A DNA stretch of 64,000 nucleotides from Microbacterium kunmingense (GTDB taxonomy: Bacteria > Actinomycetota > Actinomycetes > Actinomycetales > Microbacteriaceae), in contig NZ_JAKNUS010000013.1 of NCBI RefSeq assembly GCF_023155745.1, forward strand, positions 1 through 64,000, given 5' to 3'. The notes under the pieces are model-generated. The model did no database searches. It was given only the letters and a program-made list of their open reading frames with translations, and had not been told where the DNA came from. The position numbers and the translations under genes were made by a program. This document shows, one piece after another, positions 1 through 6,879 of this stretch. The first letter of the stretch is position 1. The number at the start of each line of letters is the position of its first letter.

Positions 1-181
1 CGTCCAGAAGAATCGTGGGCGAGCCCGCGAAACCAGAGCTCACCGCCTCAGCCTCGGTGCGGATCAACACGAACTCCACCGGAACATCGCCCCGTCCGAT
101 CGAGTCGAGCACCAGCCGTACTCGATCCCCCGCCTCCTGCCAATTCGGGCAATCCTCGATATGCAGCACCTGGATCTTCAC
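1..181 (-). CDS. Thioredoxin-fold protein, N-terminal part (runs off left edge)
   Basis: Incomplete gene read leftwards from a GTG at 181, with a GGGAG Shine-Dalgarno-like stretch about 10 nt upstream. The 60 visible residues start VKIQVLHIEDCPNWQ and reach FAGSPTILLD at the window edge. The LHIEDCPNW start with one Cys at residue 11, a helix, and a late GSPTILLD strand match small thioredoxin-like proteins that actinobacterial annotations often call DF-family (seleno)protein and that occur near metal-resistance genes. Only one cysteine is visible, not a CxxC pair, so a redox role is not demonstrated. It lies downstream of the BLUF gene on the same strand with a 63-nt gap. Fold assignment is from memory; the remaining C-terminus is outside the window. 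Confidence 0.6.
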   Translation of the reverse strand, partial: MKIQVLHIEDCPNWQEAGDRVRLVLDSIGRGDVPVEFVLIRTEAEAVSSGFAGSPTILLD

Positions 182-244
182 ACGCCCATTCTCCCGCGCA
201 ACTCGCGGCGGCTGGCCACCCCGCACCTTCTTGATCAACACGCC

Positions 245-691
245 CTAGCGGCGCGTGCGCGCCTTCACCCACAGGCCGATGTCGTGGACGGCGCGGGCGG
301 CGCTGTCGGGGCTCTCCGCGGCATCCAACTCGTCGAACGAGTCGCGGAAGCCTCGGGGAAGCGCCCGCTGCGGTGTGGCGACCGGGCGGAACTCCATCGT
401 CCAGTCGCCGAACTGGCGCTCGTCGATCGGTTCGTCGAGCACGATGCGGATGTCGTCATGACGAGGGTCGGCGGTGATCGTGGCGACCAGGCTCTGCACC
501 GAGTCACGCGGACCCTCGAGCACCTGCACGAACTGGCCGTCCCGATAGAGCAGCACGCCCGTCACGCCCGACTCAGCGTTGTTCGCGCGGCTTTCGGTGA
601 GGATGTCGCGGAGCGCGTCGTCACCGACATCCGCCCTGGCCCTGCTGACGTAGACGACCGACACGAGCTCGTCGCCGCTGGTGATGCTCAT
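245..691 (-). CDS. BLUF-domain blue-light sensor protein
   Basis: A 148-residue protein made almost entirely of one BLUF (blue light using FAD) domain. The flavin-binding and photocycle residues are all in place: Tyr14 (VVYVSRA), Asn38 (SRANNAESGVTG), Gln56 (DGQFVQVLEG), Trp97 and Met99 (DWTMEF), with the same 24- and 42-residue spacings from the Tyr as in AppA. About 45 residues follow with no recognisable output domain, so it is a short BLUF protein that should signal through a partner. Its ATG overlaps the stop of the small upstream gene by 4 nt (ATGA), so the two are co-translated, and that small protein is the obvious candidate partner. Family assignment is strong; the physiological output is unknown. 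Confidence 0.9.
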   Translation of the reverse strand: MSITSGDELVSVVYVSRARADVGDDALRDILTESRANNAESGVTGVLLYRDGQFVQVLEGPRDSVQSLVATITADPRHDDIRIVLDEPIDERQFGDWTMEFRPVATPQRALPRGFRDSFDELDAAESPDSAARAVHDIGLWVKARTRR

Positions 692-948
692 TCCGTCGCC
701 TCCTCGTCGTGGTGCGCGAGGAGGGCGGCCATCGCCTGTCGGCGGTCGGGCGCTTCACCGACCTGGCGGGAGCGGCCGTTGAAGACGCGGTACGTGCCGT
801 CGGCCTCGCGGTCGAGGTAGCCGAGGAAGACGCCGTCGCGGTTCGCGACGTAGAAGCCGTCTTCGACGCGCGACCAGAGGACGCCGTAGGAGAAGGGTGG
901 TGCGGCGTCGGTGCCGCTGAGTGGATCGGGGGCCAGTGAGGAAGCCAT
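688..948 (-). CDS. Small uncharacterised protein coupled to the BLUF gene
   Basis: An 86-residue soluble protein starting at ATG 948 and ending in a 4-nt overlap with the BLUF start. No family recognised. The centre ([26 protein letters not shown]) alternates hydrophobic and polar residues and contains two turn-like NRDG and EADG elements, suggesting a small beta-sheet of the WG-repeat or SH3-like kind. The N-terminus is Pro/Ser rich and the C-terminus ([18 protein letters not shown]) is predicted helical. There is no signal peptide, TM segment or cysteine. Translational coupling with a short BLUF protein that lacks its own output domain is the only functional hint. Confidence 0.65.
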   Translation of the reverse strand: MASSLAPDPLSGTDAAPPFSYGVLWSRVEDGFYVANRDGVFLGYLDREADGTYRVFNGRSRQVGEAPDRRQAMAALLAHHDEEATE

Positions 949-1045
949 TGCTTCATTCTGCGTGGCAGGTCGCGCCGGGGGCAGGCGGTTGCGGATGAGC
1001 GGGGAGTGTGTCAGGGGCGGGCTGCTTGTACTGGGGGGATAACTG

Positions 1046-1080
1046 TTGTTCCCCCTTGCGTTACATGTAACACTGGGTGG
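1046..1080 (+). promoter_or_regulatory. Promoter and perfect palindrome before the toxin-antitoxin pair
   Basis: A perfect 12-bp palindrome GTTACATGTAAC lies at 1060-1071, nine bases before the antitoxin ATG. A possible -35 TTGTTC (1046-1051) and a weak -10 TAACAC (1068-1073) would place the transcription start almost on that ATG. The palindrome would then cover the -10, the usual position for antitoxin autorepression. The palindrome is seen directly; promoter and function are inferred. Confidence 0.45.
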
Positions 1081-1287
1081 ATGGCGGTGAGAGAGCGAGT
1101 GAGCGAGTACCGGCGCCGTATGCGCGAGCGCGGGTTCCGTCCTGTTCAGGTGTGGGTGCCCGATGTTCGTACGCCCGCCTTCGCGGCGGAGGCTGCACGG
1201 CAGGCGGCTCTCGTCGCTCAGGTCGACCGCTCCTCTGACGACCAGGCATTCGTGGAAGCGGTCGCGGCGCCTTGGGATGAGGAGTGA
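1081..1287 (+). CDS. MazE-like (DUF3018-type) antitoxin
   Basis: A 68-residue protein with a basic N-terminus ([27 protein letters not shown]) followed by an acidic helical tail ending [13 protein letters not shown]. This is the pattern of short antitoxins annotated MazE family/DUF3018 that precede MazF-type toxins in actinobacteria. The N-terminal half should bind DNA and the acidic tail should cover the toxin. ATG 1081 was chosen because it fits the family's usual start; GTG 1087 is possible and has somewhat better spacing from the GGGTGG upstream. The stop overlaps the toxin GTG by 4 nt, so the toxin is made only when the antitoxin is translated. Confidence 0.75.
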   Translation: MAVRERVSEYRRRMRERGFRPVQVWVPDVRTPAFAAEAARQAALVAQVDRSSDDQAFVEAVAAPWDEE

Positions 1288-1610
1288 TTCGTGGTGAGCT
1301 CTGGACGGTCGCCGGTGGTGTGTACGCGTCCAAGCCGCGACCCGCGCTGATCCTCCAGGACGACGCGTTCGCGGGGACGGATTCCGTCACCGTTCTCCCG
1401 CTGACGAGTCACCTGGTGGAGGCTCCCCTCTTACGGATTCGCATCTCTGCGGGCGGGTTGTCGGGTCTTGACCGGGACAGCGACGTGATGGTGGACAAGC
1501 CGACGACGGTCCGGCGCTCGAACGTCGCGACGCGCGTCGGGCGCCTGACGTCGGAGCAGCTCGGCGAGGTGGAGCGGAGCGCGATGGCCTTTCTTGGGCT
1601 CGCGCGCTAG
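1284..1610 (+). CDS. MazF/PemK-family endoribonuclease toxin
   Basis: A 108-residue protein with the MazF fold signature. It opens with [10 protein letters not shown], has [13 protein letters not shown], where MazF proteins bind and cut RNA, then [17 protein letters not shown], a [15 protein letters not shown] strand-loop, and [21 protein letters not shown] as the C-terminal helix. Family members are sequence-specific mRNA interferases neutralised by the adjacent antitoxin. It starts at GTG 1284 inside the antitoxin stop codon. Length and key segments look intact, so the pair is probably functional; cutting specificity cannot be read from sequence. Confidence 0.85.
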   Translation: MIRGELWTVAGGVYASKPRPALILQDDAFAGTDSVTVLPLTSHLVEAPLLRIRISAGGLSGLDRDSDVMVDKPTTVRRSNVATRVGRLTSEQLGEVERSAMAFLGLAR

Positions 1611-1628
1611 AGGCCCGCTGATACGCGG

Positions 1629-1661
1629 AGGGGGTATGCTCGAACACAAGGGATACCCCCT
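1629..1661 (+). promoter_or_regulatory. CsoR-like copper operator upstream of the copper chaperone
   Basis: An inverted repeat AGGGGGTAT (1629-1637) / ATACCCCCT (1653-1661) with 9-bp perfect arms and a 15-nt spacer, 21 nt before the chaperone ATG. ATACCC/GGGTAT half-sites are typical of CsoR-family Cu(I)-sensing repressors. TATGCT (1635-1640) inside the left arm could be the -10, so bound repressor would block transcription. No csoR gene is in the window. Confidence 0.6.
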
Positions 1662-1682
1662 AGACGTATCGAGGAGAACTTC

Positions 1683-1895
1683 ATGAGCACCACCACCGAG
1701 TACGCCGTTACCGGAATGACCTGCGGACACTGCGAGATGTCGGTCCGCGAAGAGGTCAGCGAGATCGCCGGTCTCACCGTCGTCGACGTGTCGGCCCAGA
1801 CCGGCAAGCTCGTCGTCTCGGCCGAGGACGCCATCGACGACGCCGCCGTCATCGCCGCGGTCGAAGAGGCCGGCTACCAGGCGTCCCGCGTCTGA
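1683..1895 (+). CDS. copZ: Heavy-metal-associated (HMA) copper chaperone, CopZ-like
   Basis: A 70-residue single HMA domain. The Cu(I)-binding motif is GMTCGHC with Cys14 and Cys17, followed by the usual beta-alpha-beta-beta-alpha-beta pattern ending EEAGYQASRV. CopZ proteins pass Cu(I) to P1B-ATPases or CsoR in the cytosol. Start ATG 1683 has GAGGAG ten bases upstream. A CsoR-type operator precedes it and a gene resembling copper-associated membrane proteins follows 1 nt after the stop. No P-type ATPase lies nearby in the window, which is unusual for a complete copper cassette. Confidence 0.92.
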   Translation: MSTTTEYAVTGMTCGHCEMSVREEVSEIAGLTVVDVSAQTGKLVVSAEDAIDDAAVIAAVEEAGYQASRV

Positions 1896-1896
1896 C

Positions 1897-2205
1897 GTGA
1901 ACGCCCCGGTTCGGCTCGGTCTCTACGCGGGAGCGCTCGCGCTGGTGTTCGGCGTGGCGTCGCTCGTCGCGCCCGATGCGCCGTCGTCGGCGGCGTCGGG
2001 GCAGGTGGCCGAGTCGAACGCGGGACACGACGATTCCCACGGCGGCGCGGCGGAGGACGGCGGCGCGGCGGAGGGTGGCGCGGCGGCGCAGAGCGCCGGC
2101 GCCGTCACCGGCGTCACCGGCAGCGACCGGGGCTACACCCTGACCGACATCCAGGCGCCGACGGCCGCCCGCGACGCCGGCACCCTCTCGGCGCCGCCGG
2201 TGTAG
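1897..2205 (+). CDS. Possible truncated heavy-metal-associated membrane protein
   Basis: A 102-residue product from GTG 1897, one base after the copZ stop. The N-terminus (RLGLYAGALALVFGVASLVAP) is a single TM segment or signal anchor. It is followed by a Gly/Ala/Asp/His linker with HDDSHGG, then SDRGYTLTDIQAPTAARDAGTLS. In related actinobacterial copZ operons, as I recall them, the corresponding protein continues for 100 or more residues with beta-sandwich, His-containing sequence after the GTLS motif. Here the frame stops six codons later and no continuation is obvious in the other frames. It therefore looks like the surviving 5' part of a larger gene; a genuine short protein cannot be excluded. 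Confidence 0.45.
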   Translation: MNAPVRLGLYAGALALVFGVASLVAPDAPSSAASGQVAESNAGHDDSHGGAAEDGGAAEGGAAAQSAGAVTGVTGSDRGYTLTDIQAPTAARDAGTLSAPPV

Positions 2206-2285
2206 CGGGGACCGTCGGAAGCATCGCCACCGACCTCCGGCCCGATGGTGAACTCGCCGCTGTGGCGGAGGGGCGGGGGTATACC

Positions 2286-2855
2286 GTGACACCTGCCGAC
2301 ATGGCGGGCCTCGACCCGTTCCTCGGCCGGGTGGGCTACTTCGCCGGGCTCGCGGCGATCATCGCCCTCCTGATCTTCGTCGCGTCCTGGCGGCGGCACA
2401 TCGACGCGATGGTGCCGCGTTCCACCGGCGCGCGGCTGGTCAGCGGCGGACTCATCGCCGCAGCCGGTGCACTCACGCTCGGGTACGGGTGGCGCGGCGC
2501 GCTGGCGAACTACCTCGGGCCCGAGTCCGGCATGTATGGGGAGGATGGTCTCTTCGTCTACTACATGCTCACCGACTTCGGTGCCTACATCTCGTGGACC
2601 GCCGCCATCGCCGCGGCCCTCGGCGTCGCGTGGATGGCCTTCTTCGAGAGAAAAGTGTCGCGGGTGCTCGGCGGGTTCAGTGCGCTCTTCGGCGTCGGCA
2701 CGCTGGGCGCGATCCTCGTCACCGGCGTTCCCGGTCTCCCGGGGGTGTGCATGCCGTTCTGGCTCACCGTCACCGGCGTGTGGCTCGCTGTGGGGCGCAG
2801 CCGCGCCGTTACTGCCTCGTCGCGATCCTCTGCCGCTGCGGCGATGGCTCAGTGA
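2286..2855 (+). CDS. Uncharacterised integral membrane protein (about 5 TM)
   Basis: A 189-residue hydrophobic protein; family not recognised. GTG 2286 was chosen for the purine tract GGAGGGGCGGGGG just upstream; GTG 2262 and ATG 2301 are in-frame alternatives. TM segments are predicted near residues 14-34 (GYFAGLAAIIALLIFVA), 51-70, 95-115, 125-145 and 150-170. It follows the truncated metal-associated gene by about 80 nt and may share its transcript. The loop GPESGMYGEDGLFVYYMLTD between TM2 and TM3 is the most distinctive part. Nothing supports a specific transport function. Confidence 0.6.
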   Translation: MTPADMAGLDPFLGRVGYFAGLAAIIALLIFVASWRRHIDAMVPRSTGARLVSGGLIAAAGALTLGYGWRGALANYLGPESGMYGEDGLFVYYMLTDFGAYISWTAAIAAALGVAWMAFFERKVSRVLGGFSALFGVGTLGAILVTGVPGLPGVCMPFWLTVTGVWLAVGRSRAVTASSRSSAAAAMAQ

Positions 2856-2902
2856 GGCGCAGCGCCTCTTGAGAACGGCCCGGATGGGGGGATCCGGGCA
2901 GC

Positions 2903-2942
2903 GAGCGCCGATCCGGATGATGACGTCTCCGGGTCGGCGCTC
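2903..2942. terminator. Terminator-like hairpin after the membrane-protein gene
   Basis: GAGCGCCGATCCGGA (2903-2917) pairs with TCCGGGTCGGCGCTC (2928-2942), a 15-bp stem with one mismatch around a 10-nt loop. There is no T-run, as is common for actinobacterial terminators. Confidence 0.5.
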
Positions 2943-3423
2943 TCACCTCGCCGATGAGCGGCGAGGGAGGAGAGCAGGCGCCGGGACCGAGGGCGGGGGG
3001 CATCGCAGTCCCGGCGCCTGCGCTAAACGGCCGGCAGCGGGGGAAGGCTGCGACGACCGGGCCTGCCGGAGGGCATCGCGGCGCCATCGATCCACCTGAC
3101 GGTGAGCGTGGCGATCGTCGACACGGATTCCTCTCGGATTCATCGGCGGGTTGCCCGACGGGGCGGACGGGCGGCGGCGACACATGTTCTGGGGGCGCGT
3201 CGCACGCGAGAGGCGGGAACCTCCTGGCATGACTGTAGAGCCGGCGACCGCGCAAGAGTCGGAACCTTCGGGTTTGGGCGCTCGACGTTTCGGGCATAGG
3301 GGTTCGGCCGGCCCGCGTCATCCGGGATTCTGATATACCGCCTCGCCCCGGCCCGCCCGCCGCAGCCGCAGCCACGGGCACATGGCGGAAGGGTTGACGG
3401 CCGGAGTACCGCCGTGCATAATC

Positions 3424-3441
3424 TGATAAATCGATTTATCA
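3424..3441 (+). promoter_or_regulatory. LacI-family operator (perfect 18-bp palindrome)
   Basis: TGATAAATCGATTTATCA is a perfect palindrome with a central CG step at 3432-3433, the symmetry expected for LacI/PurR-type repressors. It is AT-rich in a GC-rich genome and ends 16 nt before the lacI-type ATG, so autoregulation is likely. Confidence 0.75.
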
Positions 3442-3457
3442 CGCACGATGGAGTGAC

Positions 3458-4507
3458 ATGAGCCGGCCCCGCATCTCCGACGTCGCCGCCGCGGCGGGCG
3501 TGTCGGTGACGACGGTGTCGCTCGTACTGAACGACGTCGAGTCCCGCATCTCCGAGACGACCCGCCGCCGGGTGCGGGAGGCCGCGGATGCCGTCGGCTA
3601 CGCGCCGAGCTCAGTGGCGCGGAGTCTCCGCACCCGCCAGACCCGCACGGTCGGCCTCATCTCCGACCAGATCGCCACCACGCCGTTCGCCGGCCGCATG
3701 CTTGCCGGCGCGCAGGACGCGGCACGCGAGAACGACCACCTCGTGATCTTCGTCGACACCGGCGGTGACCAGGACGTCGAGCGCGACGCGATCTCGGCGC
3801 TTCGCGCCCAGCAGGTCGACGCGATGATCTACGCGTGCATGTGGCACCGCGTCGTCGAGGTGCCCGAGTCGCTGCCGGCCGGCTCGGTCTTCCTCGACTG
3901 CCGCCCCGAGCACGGCGGGTTCCCGAGCGTCGTTCCCGCCGACCGGGAGGGCGGCTACGCCGCCGCCCGCGTGCTGATCGAGGCTGGGCACCGCCGCATC
4001 GCCTACCTCGACACTGTCGACCCGCCCATCGCCTCGGGCCTTCGCGAGGAGGGGTACGTCCAGGCCCTCACCGAGGCCGGCATCGCCATCGACCCCGCCC
4101 TGCATGTGCGCGGCGAGACCACCGCCTTCGGCGGCCGCGAAGCGGCCGACCGCCTCCTCGACCTGCCTGACGACCAGCGCCCCACGGGAATCTTCTGCTT
4201 CAACGACCGCATGGCGGTCGGGGTGTACCTGGCCGCTCACGCCCGAGGCCTCCGCATCCCCGACGACCTCTCGGTCGTGGGCTACGACGACCAGCTGCTG
4301 GTCGCCGCGGAACAAGACCCACCCCTCACCACCGTCGCTCTGCCCCACTACGAAATGGGTCGCTGGGCGATGGAGGTCGCGCTCGGCGTCCGCGCGGATG
4401 GGGACAGCGACGCCACGCACCGCATGGAATGTCCCGTCATAAGGCGAGACTCCGTGGGCCCGCCGCCGGCGCACGTCGCCAAACAGAGCCGACGGCGGAC
4501 CACTTGA
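3458..4507 (+). CDS. LacI-family transcriptional regulator of the sugar operon
   Basis: A 349-residue repressor. The N-terminal helix-turn-helix is ISDVAAAAGVSVTTVSLVLN, followed by the hinge (SSVARSLRTRQTRTVGLI) and a periplasmic-binding-protein-like effector domain (about residues 60-335) with FNDRMAVGVY and SVVGYDD, as in sugar-responsive LacI members. It lies immediately upstream of a complete carbohydrate ABC operon, so the effector is probably the imported sugar or its product. A perfect palindrome sits in its own promoter and an inverted repeat lies between this gene and the binding-protein gene. SD GGAG precedes ATG 3458. Confidence 0.92.
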   Translation: MSRPRISDVAAAAGVSVTTVSLVLNDVESRISETTRRRVREAADAVGYAPSSVARSLRTRQTRTVGLISDQIATTPFAGRMLAGAQDAARENDHLVIFVDTGGDQDVERDAISALRAQQVDAMIYACMWHRVVEVPESLPAGSVFLDCRPEHGGFPSVVPADREGGYAAARVLIEAGHRRIAYLDTVDPPIASGLREEGYVQALTEAGIAIDPALHVRGETTAFGGREAADRLLDLPDDQRPTGIFCFNDRMAVGVYLAAHARGLRIPDDLSVVGYDDQLLVAAEQDPPLTTVALPHYEMGRWAMEVALGVRADGDSDATHRMECPVIRRDSVGPPPAHVAKQSRRRTT

Positions 4508-4517
4508 GATACCGAAC

Positions 4518-4566
4518 GACCGCCGAAGCGGTCCCCGATCGGTGATCGACGTAGCGGTCGATCACC
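4518..4566 (+). promoter_or_regulatory. Two inverted repeats between lacI-type gene and the ABC operon
   Basis: GACCGC-CGAA-GCGGTC (4518-4533) is a compact tetraloop hairpin just after the regulator stop. GGTGATCGAC (4541-4550) and GTCGATCACC (4557-4566) are perfect 10-bp arms around 6 nt, ending 17 nt before the lipoprotein ATG. The second could be an operator or an mRNA structure; it differs in sequence from the palindrome upstream of the regulator. Confidence 0.45.
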
Positions 4567-4583
4567 AGAACAGGAAATCACAG

Positions 4584-5870
4584 ATGCGCAGAACAGTCCC
4601 GGTATTTGTTGCCGCCGGCGCCATCGGAGCCCTCGCCCTCACCGGCTGCGGGCAGGCCGGCCAGGGCAGCACCACCACCGAAGACGGTCGCACCCAGATC
4701 ACGATGTGGACCCACTCCGCGGGAAACCCCGCGGAGCTCGAGGTCTACGAACGGATCATCTCCGACTTCAACGCCTCGCAGGACCAGTACGAGGTCGTGG
4801 AAGAGTCCTTCCCGCAGGGCGCCTACAACGACGCGATCGTCGCCGCCGCGGCATCCGGAGATCTTCCCTGCCTGCTCGATCTCGACGGCCCGATCATGCC
4901 CAACTGGGCGTGGGCGGAGTACATCCAGCCGCTCGGGATCTCCACCGAGATCACCGACTCGCTCCTGCCGACCGCGGTGGGTGTCTGGAACGACGAGATC
5001 TACTCCGCGGGCTACTGGGATGCTGCGCTGTCGATCTTCGCGCGGGAGTCGGTGCTCACCGAGAACGGCATCCGCATCCCCACGATCGAGGAGCCCTGGA
5101 CGGCGGAGGAGTTCACCAGCGCCCTCCAGACCCTGAAGGATGCCGGCTACGAGACGCCCATCGACATCGGCGCCGAGGACACCGGCGAGTGGTGGCCCTA
5201 CGCCTACTCGCCGTTCCTGCAGAGCTTCGGCGGCGACCTCATCGACCGCGACACGATGCTGAGCGCCGACGGCGCCCTCAACGGACCCGAGGCGATCGCT
5301 TGGGGCGAGTGGTTCCAGGGACTCTTCGCCGACGGCCTCGCCAGCAACAGCGGCACGGTCGGCAACCAGGAGTTCGTCGACGACGAGGTCGCCCTCAGCT
5401 ACACCGGCGTCTGGAACGCCCTCGCCTCGGTCGAGGCCATCGGCGACGACCTCGTGATCCTGCCCCCGCCCGACCTCGGCAACGGCCCGAAGATCGGCGG
5501 CGGTTCGTGGCAGTGGGCCATCTCGTCCACCTGCGAGGAGGTCGAGGGTGCCCGCGAGTACCTGGAGTTCAGCTTCCAGGACGAGTACATCACCGAGTTC
5601 GCCGACAAGCAGATCGTGATCCCCGCCACCGAGAGCGCGGCCGAGGCGTCGGAGTACTTCGGCACCGACGGGATGCTCCGCCCCTTCGTCGAGCTCTCGC
5701 AGGAGTACGCGGTGCTCCGACCCGAGACCCCGGCGTACGCGGTGATCTCCACCACGTTCGAGACCGCGGCGAAGGACATCATGAACGGCGCGCCCGTTCA
5801 GGAGACCCTCGACCGGGCCGTGCAGGAGATCGACGCCAACATCGAATCCAACGACGGCTACGGCTTCTGA
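4584..5870 (+). CDS. Carbohydrate ABC transporter substrate-binding lipoprotein
   Basis: A 428-residue family-1 extracellular solute-binding protein. The start is ATG 4584, with AGGAAA about 9 nt upstream, because it gives a lipoprotein signal MRRTVPVFVAAGAIGALALTGC; Cys22 would be lipidated and tether it outside the membrane. The mature part begins with a Ser/Thr-rich linker and ITMWTHSAGNPAELEVYERI, typical of sugar-binding proteins. GGGSWQWAISSTCEE near residue 320 is the usual late domain-crossing segment. Two permease genes and a glycosidase follow in the same direction. No ATPase is encoded here, so a shared MsiK-type ATPase elsewhere is expected, as is common in actinobacteria. Confidence 0.92.
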   Translation: MRRTVPVFVAAGAIGALALTGCGQAGQGSTTTEDGRTQITMWTHSAGNPAELEVYERIISDFNASQDQYEVVEESFPQGAYNDAIVAAAASGDLPCLLDLDGPIMPNWAWAEYIQPLGISTEITDSLLPTAVGVWNDEIYSAGYWDAALSIFARESVLTENGIRIPTIEEPWTAEEFTSALQTLKDAGYETPIDIGAEDTGEWWPYAYSPFLQSFGGDLIDRDTMLSADGALNGPEAIAWGEWFQGLFADGLASNSGTVGNQEFVDDEVALSYTGVWNALASVEAIGDDLVILPPPDLGNGPKIGGGSWQWAISSTCEEVEGAREYLEFSFQDEYITEFADKQIVIPATESAAEASEYFGTDGMLRPFVELSQEYAVLRPETPAYAVISTTFETAAKDIMNGAPVQETLDRAVQEIDANIESNDGYGF

Positions 5871-5883
5871 TCACTCGTTGACC

Positions 5884-5917
5884 GTGCGGGCGGGGAGCCG
5901 CCGCTTCCCGCCCGCAC
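5884..5917 (+). other. Hairpin between binding-protein and permease genes
   Basis: GTGCGGGCGGG (5884-5894) and CCCGCCCGCAC (5907-5917) form a perfect 11-bp stem with a 12-nt loop, with no T-run. In this position such stems often act as partial terminators or mRNA stabilisers that keep binding-protein mRNA more abundant than permease mRNA. Confidence 0.55.
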
Positions 5918-5936
5918 GCCTCGGGAAAGACTTCTC

Positions 5937-6878
5937 ATGACTGTCACGCCTCCGACGGTCGCGGCCGAGACACCTCAGCGCGCGACCCGCCGCTTCCGCA
6001 CCACGAAGGGTCGAGAGACCTGGGCGGGCCTGGCGATGATGGCACCCGCCGGCATCCTGCTGGTGCTGTTCCTCATCATCCCGGTGATCCTCGCCTTCAC
6101 CCTGTCGTTCACCAACGCCCGCCTCATCTCACCCAACCCGCCGCGCTTCGTCGGGCTCGACAACTTCGTCCGCGCGTTCACCGCCGACGGCGTGTTCGTG
6201 CAGTCGGTGTGGAACACGTTCCTCTTCGCCCTCGTCGTGGTTCCCGTGCAGGCGGGCCTCGGCCTGCTGCTCGCGATCCTCGTCAACAGACGGATGCGAG
6301 GGGTCACCGCCTTCCGGGTGATCTTCTTCATCCCGGTCGTCACCTCGATCGTCGTGGTGTCGATCCTGTGGCGCTTCCTCTACCAGCCCAATGGCCTCAT
6401 CAACTCCATGATCGACACGATCACCTTCGGGGCGTGGTCGGGCATGGACTGGCTCAACAACCCGCAGACCGCGCTCGGCGCGATCATCGTGCTGTCGATC
6501 TGGCAGGCCGTCGGGTTCCACATGATCATCTGGCTCGCGGGGCTGCAGACCATCCCCGAAGAGCTCTACGAGGCGGCGAAGATGGACGGCGCCGGGCCCT
6601 GGCGCCAGTTCGTCAGCGTCACCTGGCCGGGCCTTCGCCCCACCATGGTGTTCGTCCTCGTCACCATCACCATCGCGGCGCTCGGCCTGTTCGTGCAGAT
6701 CGACGTCATGACCCAGGGCGGGCCGGTGAACAGCACGTCCACGATCGTCTACTACGCCGTGCGCAAGGGCTACGAGCAGCAGGAGATCGGCTACGCCGCC
6801 GCCATCTCGCTGATCTTCTTCGTCGCGGTGCTCATCATCGCCCTCATCCAGCGGCGCCTGACGAGGGAGAAGGACTGA
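5937..6878 (+). CDS. Carbohydrate ABC transporter permease (MalF-like)
   Basis: A 313-residue inner-membrane permease with about six TM helices. The EAA loop that contacts the ATPase is intact (EELYEAAKMDGAGPWRQF, about residue 205). The basic cytoplasmic N-terminus (RATRRFRTTKGRETWAG) precedes TM1 (MMAPAGILLVLFLIIPVILAF). The periplasmic loop after TM1 with FVGLDNFVRAF is characteristic of the MalF/LacF type. It pairs with the next gene, one base downstream, to form the heterodimeric channel fed by the upstream lipoprotein. Confidence 0.95.
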   Translation: MTVTPPTVAAETPQRATRRFRTTKGRETWAGLAMMAPAGILLVLFLIIPVILAFTLSFTNARLISPNPPRFVGLDNFVRAFTADGVFVQSVWNTFLFALVVVPVQAGLGLLLAILVNRRMRGVTAFRVIFFIPVVTSIVVVSILWRFLYQPNGLINSMIDTITFGAWSGMDWLNNPQTALGAIIVLSIWQAVGFHMIIWLAGLQTIPEELYEAAKMDGAGPWRQFVSVTWPGLRPTMVFVLVTITIAALGLFVQIDVMTQGGPVNSTSTIVYYAVRKGYEQQEIGYAAAISLIFFVAVLIIALIQRRLTREKD

Positions 6879-6879
6879 C

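Larger units (their letters stand above)
2856..3457. other. Intergenic region without a credible gene
   Basis: About 600 nt. Open frames exist on both strands, but their composition (runs of Arg, Pro, Gly, Ser) is that of GC-rich non-coding DNA and none has a good ribosome binding site. It contains a terminator-like hairpin near its left end and a LacI-type operator at its right end. Otherwise nothing was recognised. Confidence 0.6.

Noticed and set aside
2809..3381. Open frames filling the 2.9-3.4 kb gap
   Set aside because: Arg/Pro/Ser-rich low-complexity products, no ribosome site, no conserved motif.
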